Assembly: GCF_000525835.1 (NCBI RefSeq)
Contig: NZ_AODD01000014.1
Location: 1 to 64,000 of the forward strand
Direction of reading: 5' to 3'
DNA length: 64,000 nucleotides
Source: Listeria grandensis FSL F6-0971
GTDB lineage: Bacteria; Bacillota; Bacilli; Lactobacillales; Listeriaceae
Shown: piece after piece, positions 27,521 through 36,470 of the stretch
How the letters are laid out: the number at the start of each line of letters is the position of its first letter
Numbering within the stretch: position 1 is the stretch's first letter
The notes under the pieces: model-generated
Told to the model about the DNA's origin: nothing
What the model saw: only the letters and a program-made list of their open reading frames with translations
Databases searched by the model: none
Made by a program: the position numbers and the translations under genes

Positions 27521-28039
27521 ATGGAACAGGAAACGTTGCACCAAACCGAGCGTCCCGTGTTTAAATATGAGCCTCCAAAAGAGGAACAAGGCGGTTTTCC
27601 AACACAATATTACGCAGGGTTTTGGATTCGTTTTATGGCTTATTTAGTCGATTTACTCGTGACGACGGCGATTTCGGGAATACTGATCAGTCCGGTGTTT
27701 CGATTAGCAGATTGGAACATGGACGGTTCTTTTTTCGCAATGTATGGTGCACTCGTAATGCTTACTTTTTTGGCCTATTTCATCGTAATGACGAAGTTTT
27801 GGAGTCAAACACTTGGCAAAATGATTTTCGGGATTCGTGTCGTGTCGCTGAAAAAAGAGGCGTTGACATGGGGGACCGTACTATTTCGTGAAGGAGCGCT
27901 GCGATTTGTGACATCGGTCGTGTGGGGACTCTATGTAGTCTGTGCTTTTACACCGAAAAAACAAGGGATAGCAGATCTTTTAGAAAACACCGCAGTTGTC
28001 CACGAAGGATATTTAAAACTGGATAAAGAGTGGCATTAA
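27521..28039 (+). CDS. yteJ: RDD family membrane protein
   Basis: 172 residues from ATG 27521, preceded by AAAGGAGGGATTC; the upstream open frame overlaps sppA. The RDD domain is seen as AGFWIRFMAYLVDLLVTTAISGIL (Arg...Asp in the first helix), a middle helix (YGALVMLTFLAYFIVMTKF), the SQTLGKMIFGIRVVS signature, and a last helix near FVTSVVWGLYVV. Paired with SppA; in B. subtilis this partner (YteJ) works with SppA in lantibiotic resistance, so a similar helper role is likely, by inference. Confidence 0.88.
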   Translation: MEQETLHQTERPVFKYEPPKEEQGGFPTQYYAGFWIRFMAYLVDLLVTTAISGILISPVFRLADWNMDGSFFAMYGALVMLTFLAYFIVMTKFWSQTLGKMIFGIRVVSLKKEALTWGTVLFREGALRFVTSVVWGLYVVCAFTPKKQGIADLLENTAVVHEGYLKLDKEWH

Positions 28040-28051
28040 ATTTTTAAAAAT

Positions 28052-28086
28052 GGAACGTATGGGTATTAGCCTATAGGTTCCTTTTC
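28052..28086 (+). terminator. Terminator after sppA-RDD
   Basis: GGAAC-GTATGGG pairs with CCTATAG-GTTCC, followed by TTTTC. The T run is short. Confidence 0.6.
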
Positions 28087-28169
28087 GTATACAGGCAAAA
28101 AAATAGTACATCGCAATGGACTTCGGTAGAATAGGGGATGTAGATAGAAATCAAAGGAGGCAATTCAAA

Positions 28170-28670
28170 ATGGCAGAAGTTACATTTAAGGGAACCCCGA
28201 TGACATTGATTGGGAAAGAAGTAAAAGTTGGTGACACAGCGCCTGATTTCACGGTTTTAAATCAAGGTTTAGAACCAGTAACACTAGGCGATTACGATGG
28301 TAAAGTAAAAATAATCAGTGTGGTCCCATCTATTGATACAGGCGTGTGCTCGCAACAAACACGTAAGTTCAATGAGGACGCGTCTGGTTTAGACAATACA
28401 GCAATACTTACAATCTCTGTAGATTTACCGTTTGCACAAAAGAAATGGTGTGCCGCAGAAGGTCTTCCAAACGTAATCACACTTTCTGATCACCGCGACC
28501 TATCATTTGGCGAAGCGTACGGCGTCGTTATGAAAGAACTGCGTTTGCTAGCCCGTTCTGTTTTCGTGATAGATAGTAACAACAAGGTCGTTCACGCGGA
28601 ATATGTTGGTGAAGGAACAAATCATCCGGACTACGAGGCCGCTATTACAAAGGCAAAAGCAGCTAAATAA
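28170..28670 (+). CDS. tpx: Thiol peroxidase
   Basis: Atypical 2-Cys peroxiredoxin reducing hydroperoxides with thioredoxin; 166 residues from ATG 28170 with AAAGGAGG upstream. The peroxidatic Cys60 lies in [11 protein letters not shown] and the resolving Cys94 in QKKWCAAEG, the diagnostic pair. It has its own transcription unit, bounded by terminators. A role in oxidative stress fits the family. Confidence 0.96.
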   Translation: MAEVTFKGTPMTLIGKEVKVGDTAPDFTVLNQGLEPVTLGDYDGKVKIISVVPSIDTGVCSQQTRKFNEDASGLDNTAILTISVDLPFAQKKWCAAEGLPNVITLSDHRDLSFGEAYGVVMKELRLLARSVFVIDSNNKVVHAEYVGEGTNHPDYEAAITKAKAAK

Positions 28671-28680
28671 GTATCCAAAG

Positions 28681-28713
28681 CTAGTAAATCAGATATTGAT
28701 TTGCTAGTTTTTT
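28681..28713 (+). terminator. Terminator after tpx
   Basis: 10-bp stem (28681-28690 with 28698-28707, one wobble), 7-nt loop, six T. Confidence 0.87.
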
Positions 28714-28777
28714 CTGTTATAGTGACATCAAATATTTGACTATAACAAGAAGTAACATCCGCTATTTTTGAATCGAA

Positions 28778-28792
28778 ATAAAGCGCTTGCTC
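28778..28792. promoter_or_regulatory. cre-like site upstream of ytxK-ackA
   Basis: ATAAAGCGCTTGCTC has the central AARCGNWWNC of the CcpA operator but differs at three outer positions. In B. subtilis ackA is activated by CcpA through a cre upstream of the promoter, so the place is suggestive. Weak prediction. Confidence 0.3.
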
Positions 28793-28903
28793 AGAAAAAT
28801 ACAACTATAACTTTGCGGAAGTATAAAATGCTATCTTCTTGACTAGAAATGCTGTATAATATTTAATTGGTGTTAGAAATGAAGGAATTCGAGGTGTTCA
28901 CTT

Positions 28904-29896
28904 TTGACAAATGCAACAGTTGAGGAATTATTCCGTGTTCTCGATGATACAGCTATTATTATTCAAAATGAGCTCGAGATGAGTTATTTGGAAGCTGTTT
29001 ATGAGACAGGAGAGAATTTATTTCAGAAAGAGGTACTTCAAAAGGATGAACTTTCTGCTGAGGCCGCCAAAAATCTGGAAGAGCGGTATAGTTCAGTTCA
29101 GTTGGACGAGTTTGCAAAAGAAGATATCCGTAAGAGTTATCAACTTGCACTCTTAAAAGGTATGAAGCACGGCATTCAAGTCAATCATCAAATGACGCCG
29201 GACTCGATTGGGTTCATTATTGGTTACTTGGTAGATAAGGCTTTTGCTGATAAATCGGCCATTCGTTTGCTTGATCCTGCGTGTGGAACGGGGAACTTAA
29301 TTGCGACGATCGTCAATCAATTGGAAAGCAAATTAGAGCTCGATGCGACAGGCGTTGACATCGATGATTTGCTGATTTCGCTTGCATACGTTGGAGCTGA
29401 CTTGGAGCGTTTGCCGATCAATTTATTACATCAAGATGGTTTGGGCAACTTGCTGGTTGATCCGGTTGATGTTGTAGTGAGTGATTTGCCAATAGGTTAC
29501 TATCCAGATGATGCGCGCGCCGCCGATTTTGAGCTGAGTCGCGATGACGGTCATTCTTTTGCGCACTTTTTATTTATAGAACAAGGGATGCGGTACACAA
29601 AAGCGGGCGGATATTTATTCTTCTTAGTGCCAAGTGCGATGTTTGGAACGGCTGATTTTGCGAAAGTAGATCGTTTTATAAAAAAACATGGCCACATTCA
29701 AGGTATCATTCAATTGCCAGAGACACTTTTTGCATCCGAGGGAGCTCGGAAAAGTATTCTTGTTCTGCAAAAAGCGGCAGATAATGTAGCGCCACCAAAG
29801 GAAGTATTGCTTGCGAATTTGCCAAGTTTGACCGATCCAAGAGCGACGGCAAACGTATTGGCGAAGATTGAAAACTGGTTTAACGAAAACAAGTAG
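28904..29896 (+). CDS. ytxK: Class I SAM-dependent methyltransferase (YtxK-like, N6-adenine type fold)
   Basis: 330 residues from TTG 28904, with GAGGTG ahead; no ATG start fits. The SAM-binding motif is LLDPACGTGNLIATIV and the catalytic motif is VVVSDLPIGYYPDD, a variant of the NPPY/DPPY motif of N6-adenine methyltransferases, of the kind found in HsdM-like proteins. A helical N-terminal domain of about 100 residues precedes. There is no restriction or specificity subunit nearby and the pairing with ackA is conserved in Bacillus and Listeria, so it is a housekeeping or DNA-binding-competence type enzyme rather than part of a restriction system. Substrate unknown. Confidence 0.88.
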   Translation: MTNATVEELFRVLDDTAIIIQNELEMSYLEAVYETGENLFQKEVLQKDELSAEAAKNLEERYSSVQLDEFAKEDIRKSYQLALLKGMKHGIQVNHQMTPDSIGFIIGYLVDKAFADKSAIRLLDPACGTGNLIATIVNQLESKLELDATGVDIDDLLISLAYVGADLERLPINLLHQDGLGNLLVDPVDVVVSDLPIGYYPDDARAADFELSRDDGHSFAHFLFIEQGMRYTKAGGYLFFLVPSAMFGTADFAKVDRFIKKHGHIQGIIQLPETLFASEGARKSILVLQKAADNVAPPKEVLLANLPSLTDPRATANVLAKIENWFNENK

Positions 29897-29920
29897 TTGA
29901 AGGGAATGGGTTAAATAAAC

Positions 29921-31114
29921 ATGGAAAAAACAATTGCAATTAATGCTGGGAGTTCATCACTAAAATTTCAATTATATGATATGCCATCAGAAACGGTAAT
30001 TACGGCGGGAATCGTGGAGCGTATCGGCTTGAAGGATTCGATTTTCACAATCTTGGTAGGCGACGAAAAAATCAAAGAAGTAACAGACATTCCAGATCAC
30101 GAAGTTGCGGTTCAAATGTTGCTAGATAAATTGATTTCACATAACATTATTAAATCTTATGATGAAATTACAGGCGTTGGACATCGAGTTGTTCACGGCG
30201 GTGAAAAATTCACAGAATCAGTACGTATCAATGATCAAGTTATTGCAGATATCGAGGCACTTTCTGAACTTGCGCCATTGCACAACCCGGCGAATGTGAC
30301 TGGTATCCGCGCATTCCGTAAAGTTTTGCCAGACATCGTGTCAGTGGCTGTTTTTGATACAGCATTCCATCAAACAATGCCGCAATCAAGCTACCTGTAC
30401 AGCTTACCGTACAATTATTATAAAGATTATGGCATTCGTAAATACGGTTTCCACGGTACAAGTCATAAATATGTATCTGAACGCGCGTCTGATTTACTTG
30501 GGCGCCCGGTAGAAGAATTGCGTTTAATTACATGTCACTTAGGAAACGGTGCGAGTATTGCTGCTATTGAAGGCGGTAAATCAATGGATACGTCCATGGG
30601 CTTCACACCACTTGCTGGTGTTTCTATGGGAACTCGTTCTGGTAACATCGATCCCGCGCTCGTACCATTTATTATGGAGAAAACAGGGAAATCTGCAGAG
30701 CAAGTACTTGACGTATTGAACAAAGAATCTGGTATGCTTGGCGTATCTGGCATTTCAAGTGATCTTCGTGATCTAGAAAGCGAAGCCGCAAAAGGAAATG
30801 ATCGTGCAGAACTCGCACTTGATGTTTTTGTTGATGGTATTCATAAATATATCGGTTCATATGCCGCTCGTATGAACGGTGTCGATGCGATTATCTTCAC
30901 AGCTGGTATCGGTGAAAACAGTTCTTATATTCGTGAGCGTGTACTTCGTGGTCTTGAATTCATGGGCGTTTATTGGGACCCAGCCCTAAACCAAGTTCGT
31001 GGTGTAGAGGCTTTCCTAAATTACCCGCATTCTCCTGTAAAAGTTATCATCATTCCGACAAATGAAGAATTGATGATTGCACGTGATGTAGAGGTTATAA
31101 GAAACGAAGGATAG
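29921..31114 (+). CDS. ackA: Acetate kinase
   Basis: Interconverts acetyl phosphate and acetate with ATP generation; 397 residues. N-terminal [47 protein letters not shown], and the adenosine motif [16 protein letters not shown] are present. 24 bases after ytxK without terminator, so it is cotranscribed. The cre-like site upstream of ytxK may link it to CcpA. Confidence 0.97.
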   Translation: MEKTIAINAGSSSLKFQLYDMPSETVITAGIVERIGLKDSIFTILVGDEKIKEVTDIPDHEVAVQMLLDKLISHNIIKSYDEITGVGHRVVHGGEKFTESVRINDQVIADIEALSELAPLHNPANVTGIRAFRKVLPDIVSVAVFDTAFHQTMPQSSYLYSLPYNYYKDYGIRKYGFHGTSHKYVSERASDLLGRPVEELRLITCHLGNGASIAAIEGGKSMDTSMGFTPLAGVSMGTRSGNIDPALVPFIMEKTGKSAEQVLDVLNKESGMLGVSGISSDLRDLESEAAKGNDRAELALDVFVDGIHKYIGSYAARMNGVDAIIFTAGIGENSSYIRERVLRGLEFMGVYWDPALNQVRGVEAFLNYPHSPVKVIIIPTNEELMIARDVEVIRNEG

Positions 31115-31126
31115 TAACAGTACGCA

Positions 31127-31169
31127 AAAAAGTAGGTACTCCGCTCAAATGGGGTACCTACTTTTCTTT
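31127..31169. terminator. Terminator between ackA and usp
   Basis: AAAAGTAGGTAC-TCC pairs with GG-GGTACCTACTTTT; A-rich on one side and T-rich on the other, so it can serve both convergent genes. Confidence 0.85.
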
Positions 31170-31179
31170 GTTTATGAAA

Positions 31180-31638
31180 CTAATCTTTGTAAACAGGGTC
31201 TTCATTTCTTACGACAAGGACGTCGCAAGGTGAGTGGCGGATAATGTACTCCGAAACACTACCGATAAGTAAACGTTCTACTGCGTTTAGGCCAGTGGCA
31301 CCACACATGATAAGATCGGCTTTAAAGGCTTTGGCAGCTTCTTTTGTGATCGCTGTTTTTGGTGAACCGTATTCAATATACGTTTCTACATTCGTTACGC
31401 CTTGTTTTAAGGCATCGTCTTTGTATCCATTTAGCAATTCATCGGCATATTCGGTTGCTTTGTCAGCCATCGATGTGTCGTAGTTAGCAACTGATGAGAA
31501 GGCACGTGTATCAATAACATGGACAAGTCCAAGTGAACCCTCATTTCTTTTAGCAACTTGAATTGCTTTTTGGAATGCGCTTTCTGCTTCTTTAGATCCG
31601 TCTACTGCAACCAAAACTCTACTGTATTGTTGTAACAT
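31180..31638 (-). CDS. Universal stress protein
   Basis: UspA-family protein, 152 residues; start ATG 31638 is supported by AGGAGGG 7 bases upstream, while an upstream extension of 26 codons is not. The nucleotide-binding residues are in VLVAVDGSKEAE and the C-terminal loop GATGLNAVERLLIGSVSEYIIRHSPCDVLVVR (G-2x-G-9x-G-S), so it is of the ATP-binding subtype. It has a long (about 200-base) leader. A weak sigma-B-like match on the minus strand lies at 31845-31869 (GGTTGT, 13 bases, GGGTAC). Role in stress survival is by family. Confidence 0.92.
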   Translation of the reverse strand: MLQQYSRVLVAVDGSKEAESAFQKAIQVAKRNEGSLGLVHVIDTRAFSSVANYDTSMADKATEYADELLNGYKDDALKQGVTNVETYIEYGSPKTAITKEAAKAFKADLIMCGATGLNAVERLLIGSVSEYIIRHSPCDVLVVRNEDPVYKD

Positions 31639-31906
31639 ACAAAATCCCTCCTGCCCAGTGTGCCGACAAATACGCATCTTCATCGTTAAAGTCTGTGCGC
31701 CGGTGCTCATGTACACAAGTGCACTCCGCTCCAGTGCTCGACTTTGCCTAAAGCTAAGCCTTTGTTGACACGTTGGAGTTCGGCGGGACTTTCACGAGAG
31801 GATAGTTTTTGCGACACTTTGGAAAATCTTTTTATACTGTTATTGTACCCTTTTTTCATGAAAACAACCATTAAAAGCATTGCAAATTTTTTTTAACCCG
31901 TATATT
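31639..31906. other. Gene-free region with the usp leader
   Basis: About 270 bases between usp and the ald promoter. Read on the minus strand it is probably the usp 5' leader, with several short complementary blocks (GAGCAC, GTGCAC, GTGTACATGAGCAC) that could form hairpins. No open frame is credible. Confidence 0.4.
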
Positions 31907-31935
31907 TTTACAATTTGGGTAATATGTGTTATTCT
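31907..31935 (+). promoter_or_regulatory. Possible promoter of ald
   Basis: TTTACA (31907-31912), 17 bases, TATTCT (31930-31935), about 55 bases before the ald start. Moderate match only. Confidence 0.4.
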
Positions 31936-31989
31936 AATTATGTAAGCGTATACTTATGGGTAATAATACGTAGTGAAGGGGAGATTTAT

Positions 31990-33105
31990 GTGTTAATTGG
32001 AGTTCCGAAAGAGATTAAGAACAATGAAAATCGTGTCGCAATGACGCCAGCAAGTGTTTTATCTTATGTACAGGCAGGTCATACAGTACTGGTCGAAACA
32101 AATGCAGGTGTTGGCTCAGCTTTTCACGATGAGGATTATATTACGGCAGGAGCGACGATCGTGGATACGGCGGCAGAAGCGTGGGCGGCGGACATGGTTG
32201 TGAAGGTGAAAGAACCGATCGCTTCTGAGTATGCATATTTCCGTGAAGGATTATTGTTATTCACGTATCTGCATTTGGCAAACGAGCCAGAGCTTGCCAG
32301 AGCGTTGACAGAGAGCAAAGTGGACAGTGTTGCCTATGAGACGGTGGAATTGGATGATCGGACGTTACCATTACTTAGTCCGATGAGTGAGGTTGCGGGT
32401 CGTATGGCAGCGCAGATTGGGACGCAATTTTTGCAAAGAAATAATGGTGGTCGCGGTATTCTACTTAGCGGTGTGCCAGGCGTGGAACGTGGCGAAGTGG
32501 TGATTATTGGTGGCGGTATGGCAGGAACCAATGCGGCGAAAGTGGCGATTGGACTTGGTGCAAACGTGACGATTTTGGATTTGAACTTGCATCGATTACG
32601 CGAATTAGATGATATTTTTGGCAATCAAATTACGACATTGATGAGTAATGCATTCAATATTGAAACCGCTGTGAAGAAGGCGGATCTAGTCGTGGGAGCG
32701 GTGTTGATTCCGGGTGCGCGTGCTCCAAAACTTGTGAGAGAGTCGCTTGTGAAGGAGATGAAACCGGGTGCAGTTATCGTGGACATTGCGATTGACCAAG
32801 GTGGTATTTTTGAAACGACGGATCGTGTGACGACGCATGATGATCCGACTTACGAAAAACATGGCGTTGTGCATTATGCTGTGGCGAATATGCCGGGTGC
32901 TGTGCCACGTACATCAACAATTGCGCTGACGAATGCGACCTTGCAATTCGGGTTAACACTGGCGAATAAAGGGCTTGCTGATGCAGTGCTTGGGAATTTA
33001 TCGCTGTATAAAGGTGTGAATACGATTGGCGGTTATGTGACGTATAAAGCCGTTGCGGATGATTTGGGGTATGAATATAAAGCCGTGGAAGAAGCACTGG
33101 CTTAA
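31990..33105 (+). CDS. ald: Alanine dehydrogenase
   Basis: NAD-dependent oxidative deamination of L-alanine to pyruvate and ammonia. GTG 31990, with GAAGGGGAG 7 bases upstream, gives 371 residues, the standard length; the longer open frame upstream covers the promoter. N-terminal [19 protein letters not shown], the Rossmann motif [28 protein letters not shown] (in two parts), [16 protein letters not shown] and the C-terminal [13 protein letters not shown] are typical. Confidence 0.96.
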   Translation: MLIGVPKEIKNNENRVAMTPASVLSYVQAGHTVLVETNAGVGSAFHDEDYITAGATIVDTAAEAWAADMVVKVKEPIASEYAYFREGLLLFTYLHLANEPELARALTESKVDSVAYETVELDDRTLPLLSPMSEVAGRMAAQIGTQFLQRNNGGRGILLSGVPGVERGEVVIIGGGMAGTNAAKVAIGLGANVTILDLNLHRLRELDDIFGNQITTLMSNAFNIETAVKKADLVVGAVLIPGARAPKLVRESLVKEMKPGAVIVDIAIDQGGIFETTDRVTTHDDPTYEKHGVVHYAVANMPGAVPRTSTIALTNATLQFGLTLANKGLADAVLGNLSLYKGVNTIGGYVTYKAVADDLGYEYKAVEEALA

Positions 33106-33116
33106 GCGGATATAAG

Positions 33117-33160
33117 AAAAACGAGCAGCAATCTCTTGTTGAGGTTACTGCTCGTTTTTT
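33117..33160. terminator. Bidirectional terminator between ald and the HesB-like gene
   Basis: 11-bp stem AAAACGAGCAG / CTGCTCGTTTT (33118-33128 with 33148-33158) with T run on both strands. Confidence 0.88.
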
Positions 33161-33501
33161 GGTGTATGCACAAAGTTATTGTCAGCGTCCATGAGTAGGA
33201 GGTTCCGATTGTAAAATTGGCTGTCGCTTTTTAGAATGAGGGCGTTGGATTTGGAGTCATAGTCTATTTTTAGTTGTTCTTCTAGGAAAATAGCCGTCCA
33301 ACGTGCGATTAAAATGGGGCCGAGGTTGGATGAGAACTGGGTGTCTTCGGGGGTTGTCTGGGTGGCTAATTTTAATGTGAAAATTCCACTATTTTCGCAG
33401 CCACAACCCTCTGTTAAATAGTAGAGATAGAGTTTACCGGGAAGGTTTTGGCGGAGTGCATTAACACGGGTAATGGCTTCTGGTGTGAACGTTAGGTTCA
33501 T
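33145..33501 (-). CDS. HesB/IscA-like iron-sulfur cluster biosynthesis family protein
   Basis: 118 residues. Beta-rich HesB-like fold: the start MNLTFTPEAITRVNALR and LYYLTEGCGCENSGIFTLKL, with two cysteines in GCGC, are typical of the Firmicutes YqkB/HesB-like group. These differ from true A-type scaffolds, which have the C...CGC arrangement; a second conserved C-terminal cysteine is missing here, so cluster carriage is uncertain. AGGTGACACCAAA precedes the ATG. The stop region overlaps the terminator stem. Confidence 0.8.
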   Translation of the reverse strand: MNLTFTPEAITRVNALRQNLPGKLYLYYLTEGCGCENSGIFTLKLATQTTPEDTQFSSNLGPILIARWTAIFLEEQLKIDYDSKSNALILKSDSQFYNRNLLLMDADNNFVHTPKNEQ

Positions 33502-33604
33502 TTTGGTGTCACCTCGCTTTTATTTAATTGTACGGCGATTATTTGGGGTTGGGAAGTTTATTGCTCAAGGTGGAGACGTTTTTATATTGTAGAGGGATGA
33601 ATAC

Positions 33605-33645
33605 AAAGAGAAGTAGTTCGGACGGTGGCTGAACTACTTCTTTGG
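33605..33645 (-). terminator. Terminator after pepQ
   Basis: Inverted repeat GAAGTAGTTC / GAACTACTTC with AAAG/CTTT extensions; the T tail is short (TTCTCTTT on the minus strand). Confidence 0.6.
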
Positions 33646-33646
33646 T

Positions 33647-34744
33647 TTATTTCACATACGTTAATTCTTTCGGAAACTCGGTTAGAATTTCATAACCGTC
33701 TTTTGTCACAACGATATCGTCTTCAATTCGCACGCCCGCAACGCCTGGGACGTATATACCGGGTTCGATGGTGAAGACCATGTTTTCTTGGAGTGCCATT
33801 TCGTTTGTCTCCGTGATCGATGGGAACTCATGGACGCTTGCGCCTAAACCGTGGCCGAGTCGATGTGGAAAGTAGTCGCCGTAACCTGCGTCTTTGATGA
33901 TGTTTCGAGCTGTAAGGTCAACTTCTTTTGCGGGAACGCCAGCTTTTACTTTTTCGATGGCTGCTAGTTGGGCTTTTAGCGCGGTGTTGTAGATTTTTTC
34001 TTGTTCTGCGCTGATTTCGCCGTATGCAACAGTGCGCGTGATGTCAGAGCAGTAGCCTTTGTGGACAACGCCTAGGTCAAAGAGGACAAGGTCGCCTTTT
34101 TTGATCTTAGTGTCGCCGGGTGTACCGTGTGGCAGAGCGCCGTTCGTGCCGGTTAGAACCATCGTTGAAAAGGACATCGCGGTCACGCCTTTTTTCTTCA
34201 TTTCGTATTCGATTTTCGCCACGATTTCGGCCTCGGTTTTGCCTTCTGCAATTTCGTCAACGCCTACTTGGACGGCGTAATCAGCGAGGAGCGCGGCTTC
34301 TTTTAGGATAGCAAGTTCCTCTGATGTTTTGATGAGGCGAATCATCTGGATTTTTTCTTCAATGGAGATGAATGTCGCGTCGGTTAAGTATTTGGATAGA
34401 ATTTCGAAGCGATCGACGCTCATATGGGATTTCTCGATGGCAAATTTTTTCACAGTTGGTATGCGTTTTGTGATTTCAGTTACGATGATTTCCCAAGGGT
34501 TTTCGATGTCGCTATAACCGTAGGCATCGTGTTTCCAGTCGCTGTTTTTCACGTCTTCTACTTCGAGACCTGGTGTGAATAGGAATGGTTCGGTTTTGGC
34601 AAATACGGCCAAGCCTAGCACGCGTTCATGTGGATCGCTATGATAGCCAGTGAAATAGGCGATGTTTTCGGGGTCGGTGATGAATGCAACCTCAGCTCCT
34701 TGCTCTTTTAGCCAATTTTGCAGAATATCGATATTTTTTTCCAT
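33647..34744 (-). CDS. pepQ: Xaa-Pro dipeptidase/aminopeptidase (M24B)
   Basis: Cytoplasmic metallopeptidase cleaving X-Pro bonds; 365 residues. Creatinase-like N-terminal domain (AYFTGYHSDPHERVLGLAVF) and pita-bread C-terminal domain with the five metal ligands: Asp in LVLFDLGVV, Asp in CSDITRT, His in HRLGHGLGASVHEF, Glu in FTIEPGIY and Glu in GVRIEDD. Start ATG 34744 with AAGGAAAGAAGGATGACTG upstream. Dipeptidase versus aminopeptidase cannot be decided from sequence. Confidence 0.93.
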   Translation of the reverse strand: MEKNIDILQNWLKEQGAEVAFITDPENIAYFTGYHSDPHERVLGLAVFAKTEPFLFTPGLEVEDVKNSDWKHDAYGYSDIENPWEIIVTEITKRIPTVKKFAIEKSHMSVDRFEILSKYLTDATFISIEEKIQMIRLIKTSEELAILKEAALLADYAVQVGVDEIAEGKTEAEIVAKIEYEMKKKGVTAMSFSTMVLTGTNGALPHGTPGDTKIKKGDLVLFDLGVVHKGYCSDITRTVAYGEISAEQEKIYNTALKAQLAAIEKVKAGVPAKEVDLTARNIIKDAGYGDYFPHRLGHGLGASVHEFPSITETNEMALQENMVFTIEPGIYVPGVAGVRIEDDIVVTKDGYEILTEFPKELTYVK

Positions 34745-34810
34745 CAGTCATCCTTCTTTCCTTGTTTCGTCCACTTTATCATAACACGAAAGCGCGCAGA
34801 AATTAAATGT

Positions 34811-35503
34811 TTACCACGGGATAATGCCGTTACGACTCATAAAAATACCAGTAGGGCCGTTCTTATCAAGGGTTGCCATTTGCACGATGGCATCGGTTCC
34901 TTCTTGTACGGTTTGATGGCCTTGACCAGTTAAGCCGGTTTTTGTTGGACCCGGGTCCACCGCATTGATTCGGATGTTTGGTATTCCTTTTGCGTATTGT
35001 AAAGTGAGCATGGAAACGGCGGCTTTGGATGAACTGTATGCGAGTGGGTTAAACTTGGATTCTATTTGCTCTGGGTTAAGTACTTGGCCAAAGGATCCTA
35101 AGCCGCTGCTGACATTGACGATAACGGGTTGTGCAGATTTTTGTAAAAGTGGTAAGAATTGATGTGTGACGCGTACAGTTCCAAAAACGTTGACTTGATA
35201 TACTTGTTCCATCATGCTGGCTGTAATCTCTTGTGGTGAAGCGAAATTTCCGGAAATGCCGGCATTGTTGATAAGGACATCTAGGAGACCTTCTTGTTTC
35301 TCGATTTCTGCCGCAGCCTGCGCGACGGATTCTTCATTCGTAACGTCGATGACCACAAAATGAACACCTAGTTTGGTGGCTGATTCTTCGCCACGAGCTG
35401 CGTCACGTGAACCAATGTATACCTTGTGCCCCAATTGTTTCAAGCGCCGCGCTGTTTCAAATCCTAGTCCTGCATTTCCACCTGTAATGAGAGTAACTGT
35501 CAT
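34811..35503 (-). CDS. Short-chain dehydrogenase/reductase
   Basis: NAD(P)-dependent oxidoreductase, 230 residues. Cofactor loop TLITGGNAGLGFETARRL (TGGNxGxG), VLINNAGISG, the catalytic Ser in NVSSGLG and YSSSK active site (Tyr/Lys), and the PGPTKTG block after INAVD. Substrate unknown; it resembles carbonyl-reductase-like SDRs. It lies 17 bases downstream of the DUF2316 gene in one operon, controlled by the divergent MarR regulator. Confidence 0.93.
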   Translation of the reverse strand: MTVTLITGGNAGLGFETARRLKQLGHKVYIGSRDAARGEESATKLGVHFVVIDVTNEESVAQAAAEIEKQEGLLDVLINNAGISGNFASPQEITASMMEQVYQVNVFGTVRVTHQFLPLLQKSAQPVIVNVSSGLGSFGQVLNPEQIESKFNPLAYSSSKAAVSMLTLQYAKGIPNIRINAVDPGPTKTGLTGQGHQTVQEGTDAIVQMATLDKNGPTGIFMSRNGIIPW

Positions 35504-35520
35504 TGTAGATTCCTCCTTGA

Positions 35521-35832
35521 TTACTTATTTCCTTTGCTAAGTTGCATGTTCTCGATTTTCTTTGTTTGTAAAAACCAATATTGGTGGTAATCTCCTTTTA
35601 GTGCGCTAAATTCGACGGGTGTTTTTCCTGATTTTAAAATATGTTGCTCTAAAAAGGCTTTAAGAATCCATGGGTCTTCCATCGATTTCTGCTTCAGATG
35701 GAGGATACGATCAATTTTTTCTGTGCTAGTTTGGAAATTGCTTGCGATTTGTTCGGTGGTTAATTCAGAGAGTATGAGGTTTTGTTGAAATTGGTTGATG
35801 GTATCTGTTACTTGTTGGTGAGTTAATGACAT
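35521..35832 (-). CDS. DUF2316 family protein
   Basis: 103 residues, soluble and helical. The DUF2316 pattern is clear: MSLTHQQVTDTINQFQQNL, LTTEQIASNFQTSTEKI (a helix-turn-helix-like stretch), DPWILKAFLEQHILKSGKTPVEFSALKGDYHQYWFL. Function is unknown; the fold suggests a small DNA-binding or adaptor protein. AGGAGG precedes the start. First gene of the two-gene operon with the SDR, with a consensus promoter and dyad operators shared with marR. Confidence 0.88.
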   Translation of the reverse strand: MSLTHQQVTDTINQFQQNLILSELTTEQIASNFQTSTEKIDRILHLKQKSMEDPWILKAFLEQHILKSGKTPVEFSALKGDYHQYWFLQTKKIENMQLSKGNK

Positions 35833-35863
35833 AATGCATTCCTCCTACATAGTTGTTTTTAAT

Positions 35864-35883
35864 ACAGTTGTAATTAAAACTGT
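35864..35883. promoter_or_regulatory. Candidate MarR operator 1
   Basis: ACAGTT (35864-35869) and AACTGT (35878-35883) form a perfect dyad with an 8-base centre, just downstream of the minus-strand -10 box, where a bound repressor would block the DUF2316-SDR transcript. Confidence 0.5.
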
Positions 35884-35896
35884 TTCGTTAAAAATA

Positions 35897-35925
35897 ATTA
35901 TAGGTTATCTCTAAACAGTTGTCAA
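35897..35925 (-). promoter_or_regulatory. Consensus sigma-A promoter of DUF2316-SDR
   Basis: On the minus strand, perfect TTGACA (35925-35920), 17 bases, perfect TATAAT (35902-35897). Such a strong promoter without control would be unusual; the flanking dyads fit repression. Confidence 0.88.
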
Positions 35926-35939
35926 TATAATTGTTTTAG
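35911..35939. promoter_or_regulatory. Candidate MarR operator 2
   Basis: Dyad CTAAACA (35911) ... TGTTTTAG (35932-35939) overlapping the -35 boxes of both divergent promoters. With operator 1 it suggests repression of the SDR operon and autoregulation of marR. Confidence 0.45.
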
Positions 35940-35947
35940 ATTAAACT
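35919..35947 (+). promoter_or_regulatory. Probable marR promoter
   Basis: TTGTCA (35919-35924), 17 bases, TAAACT (35942-35947), back to back with the SDR promoter. Confidence 0.5.
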
Positions 35948-35977
35948 ATTTGGTAGGGTTATGAGGAGGAGAGTCAT

Positions 35978-36400
35978 TTGATTTCAGGTGAAAATGAGCT
36001 GTCAGAAAAAATGTATACGTTAAGTTTGCTGCAACAAGATTATATTTTGAAACGATTAAAAGGGGTTCATTTGAATGTTTTACAAGCGAAAAGTTTGAAT
36101 TATGTCGCTGTGAATTCGGGGACGATTCAGAAAGAGCTGGCGAATTATTTAGGAAAACAGAATGCGACGATAACAAATATTTTGAAGGAATTGGAGAAGA
36201 AGCGGCTTATTTATCGTGAAATTCCTAGAGATAATGAGCGTCAGAAGAAAATTTTCCTTACAACAGAAGGTCATGAATTGGTAGATTATGTACAACAAGT
36301 GTTCCGTGATTTGAATCAGGAGATGGAGCGAGTGCTTTCGGTGCAGGAAAGAGGGCATTTGCTAGCTGGATTAGAGAAATTGATTGAGAATTTTGATTAG
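35978..36400 (+). CDS. MarR family transcriptional regulator
   Basis: 140 residues from TTG 35978, chosen because GAGGAGGAG lies 6 bases upstream and no better start exists. Winged helix-turn-helix: TIQKELANYLGKQNATITNILKELEKKRLIYREIPRDNERQKKIFLT, with the wing DxRxK variant D-NERQKK. It is divergent from DUF2316-SDR with shared operators, so it most likely senses a small phenolic, quinone or lipophilic compound handled by the SDR. Ligand unknown. Confidence 0.92.
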   Translation: MISGENELSEKMYTLSLLQQDYILKRLKGVHLNVLQAKSLNYVAVNSGTIQKELANYLGKQNATITNILKELEKKRLIYREIPRDNERQKKIFLTTEGHELVDYVQQVFRDLNQEMERVLSVQERGHLLAGLEKLIENFD

Positions 36401-36470
36401 CTCGTGTGCGAGGTTTTCTGTGCTGTACGGGAGCCGTTTTTTTGAAGTTCTTTGAGCAGTCAGTGCAAAC

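Noticed and set aside
28904-29896. Restriction-modification system around the ytxK methyltransferase
   Set aside because: No restriction, specificity or repair partner is nearby and the ytxK-ackA pair is a conserved housekeeping arrangement.
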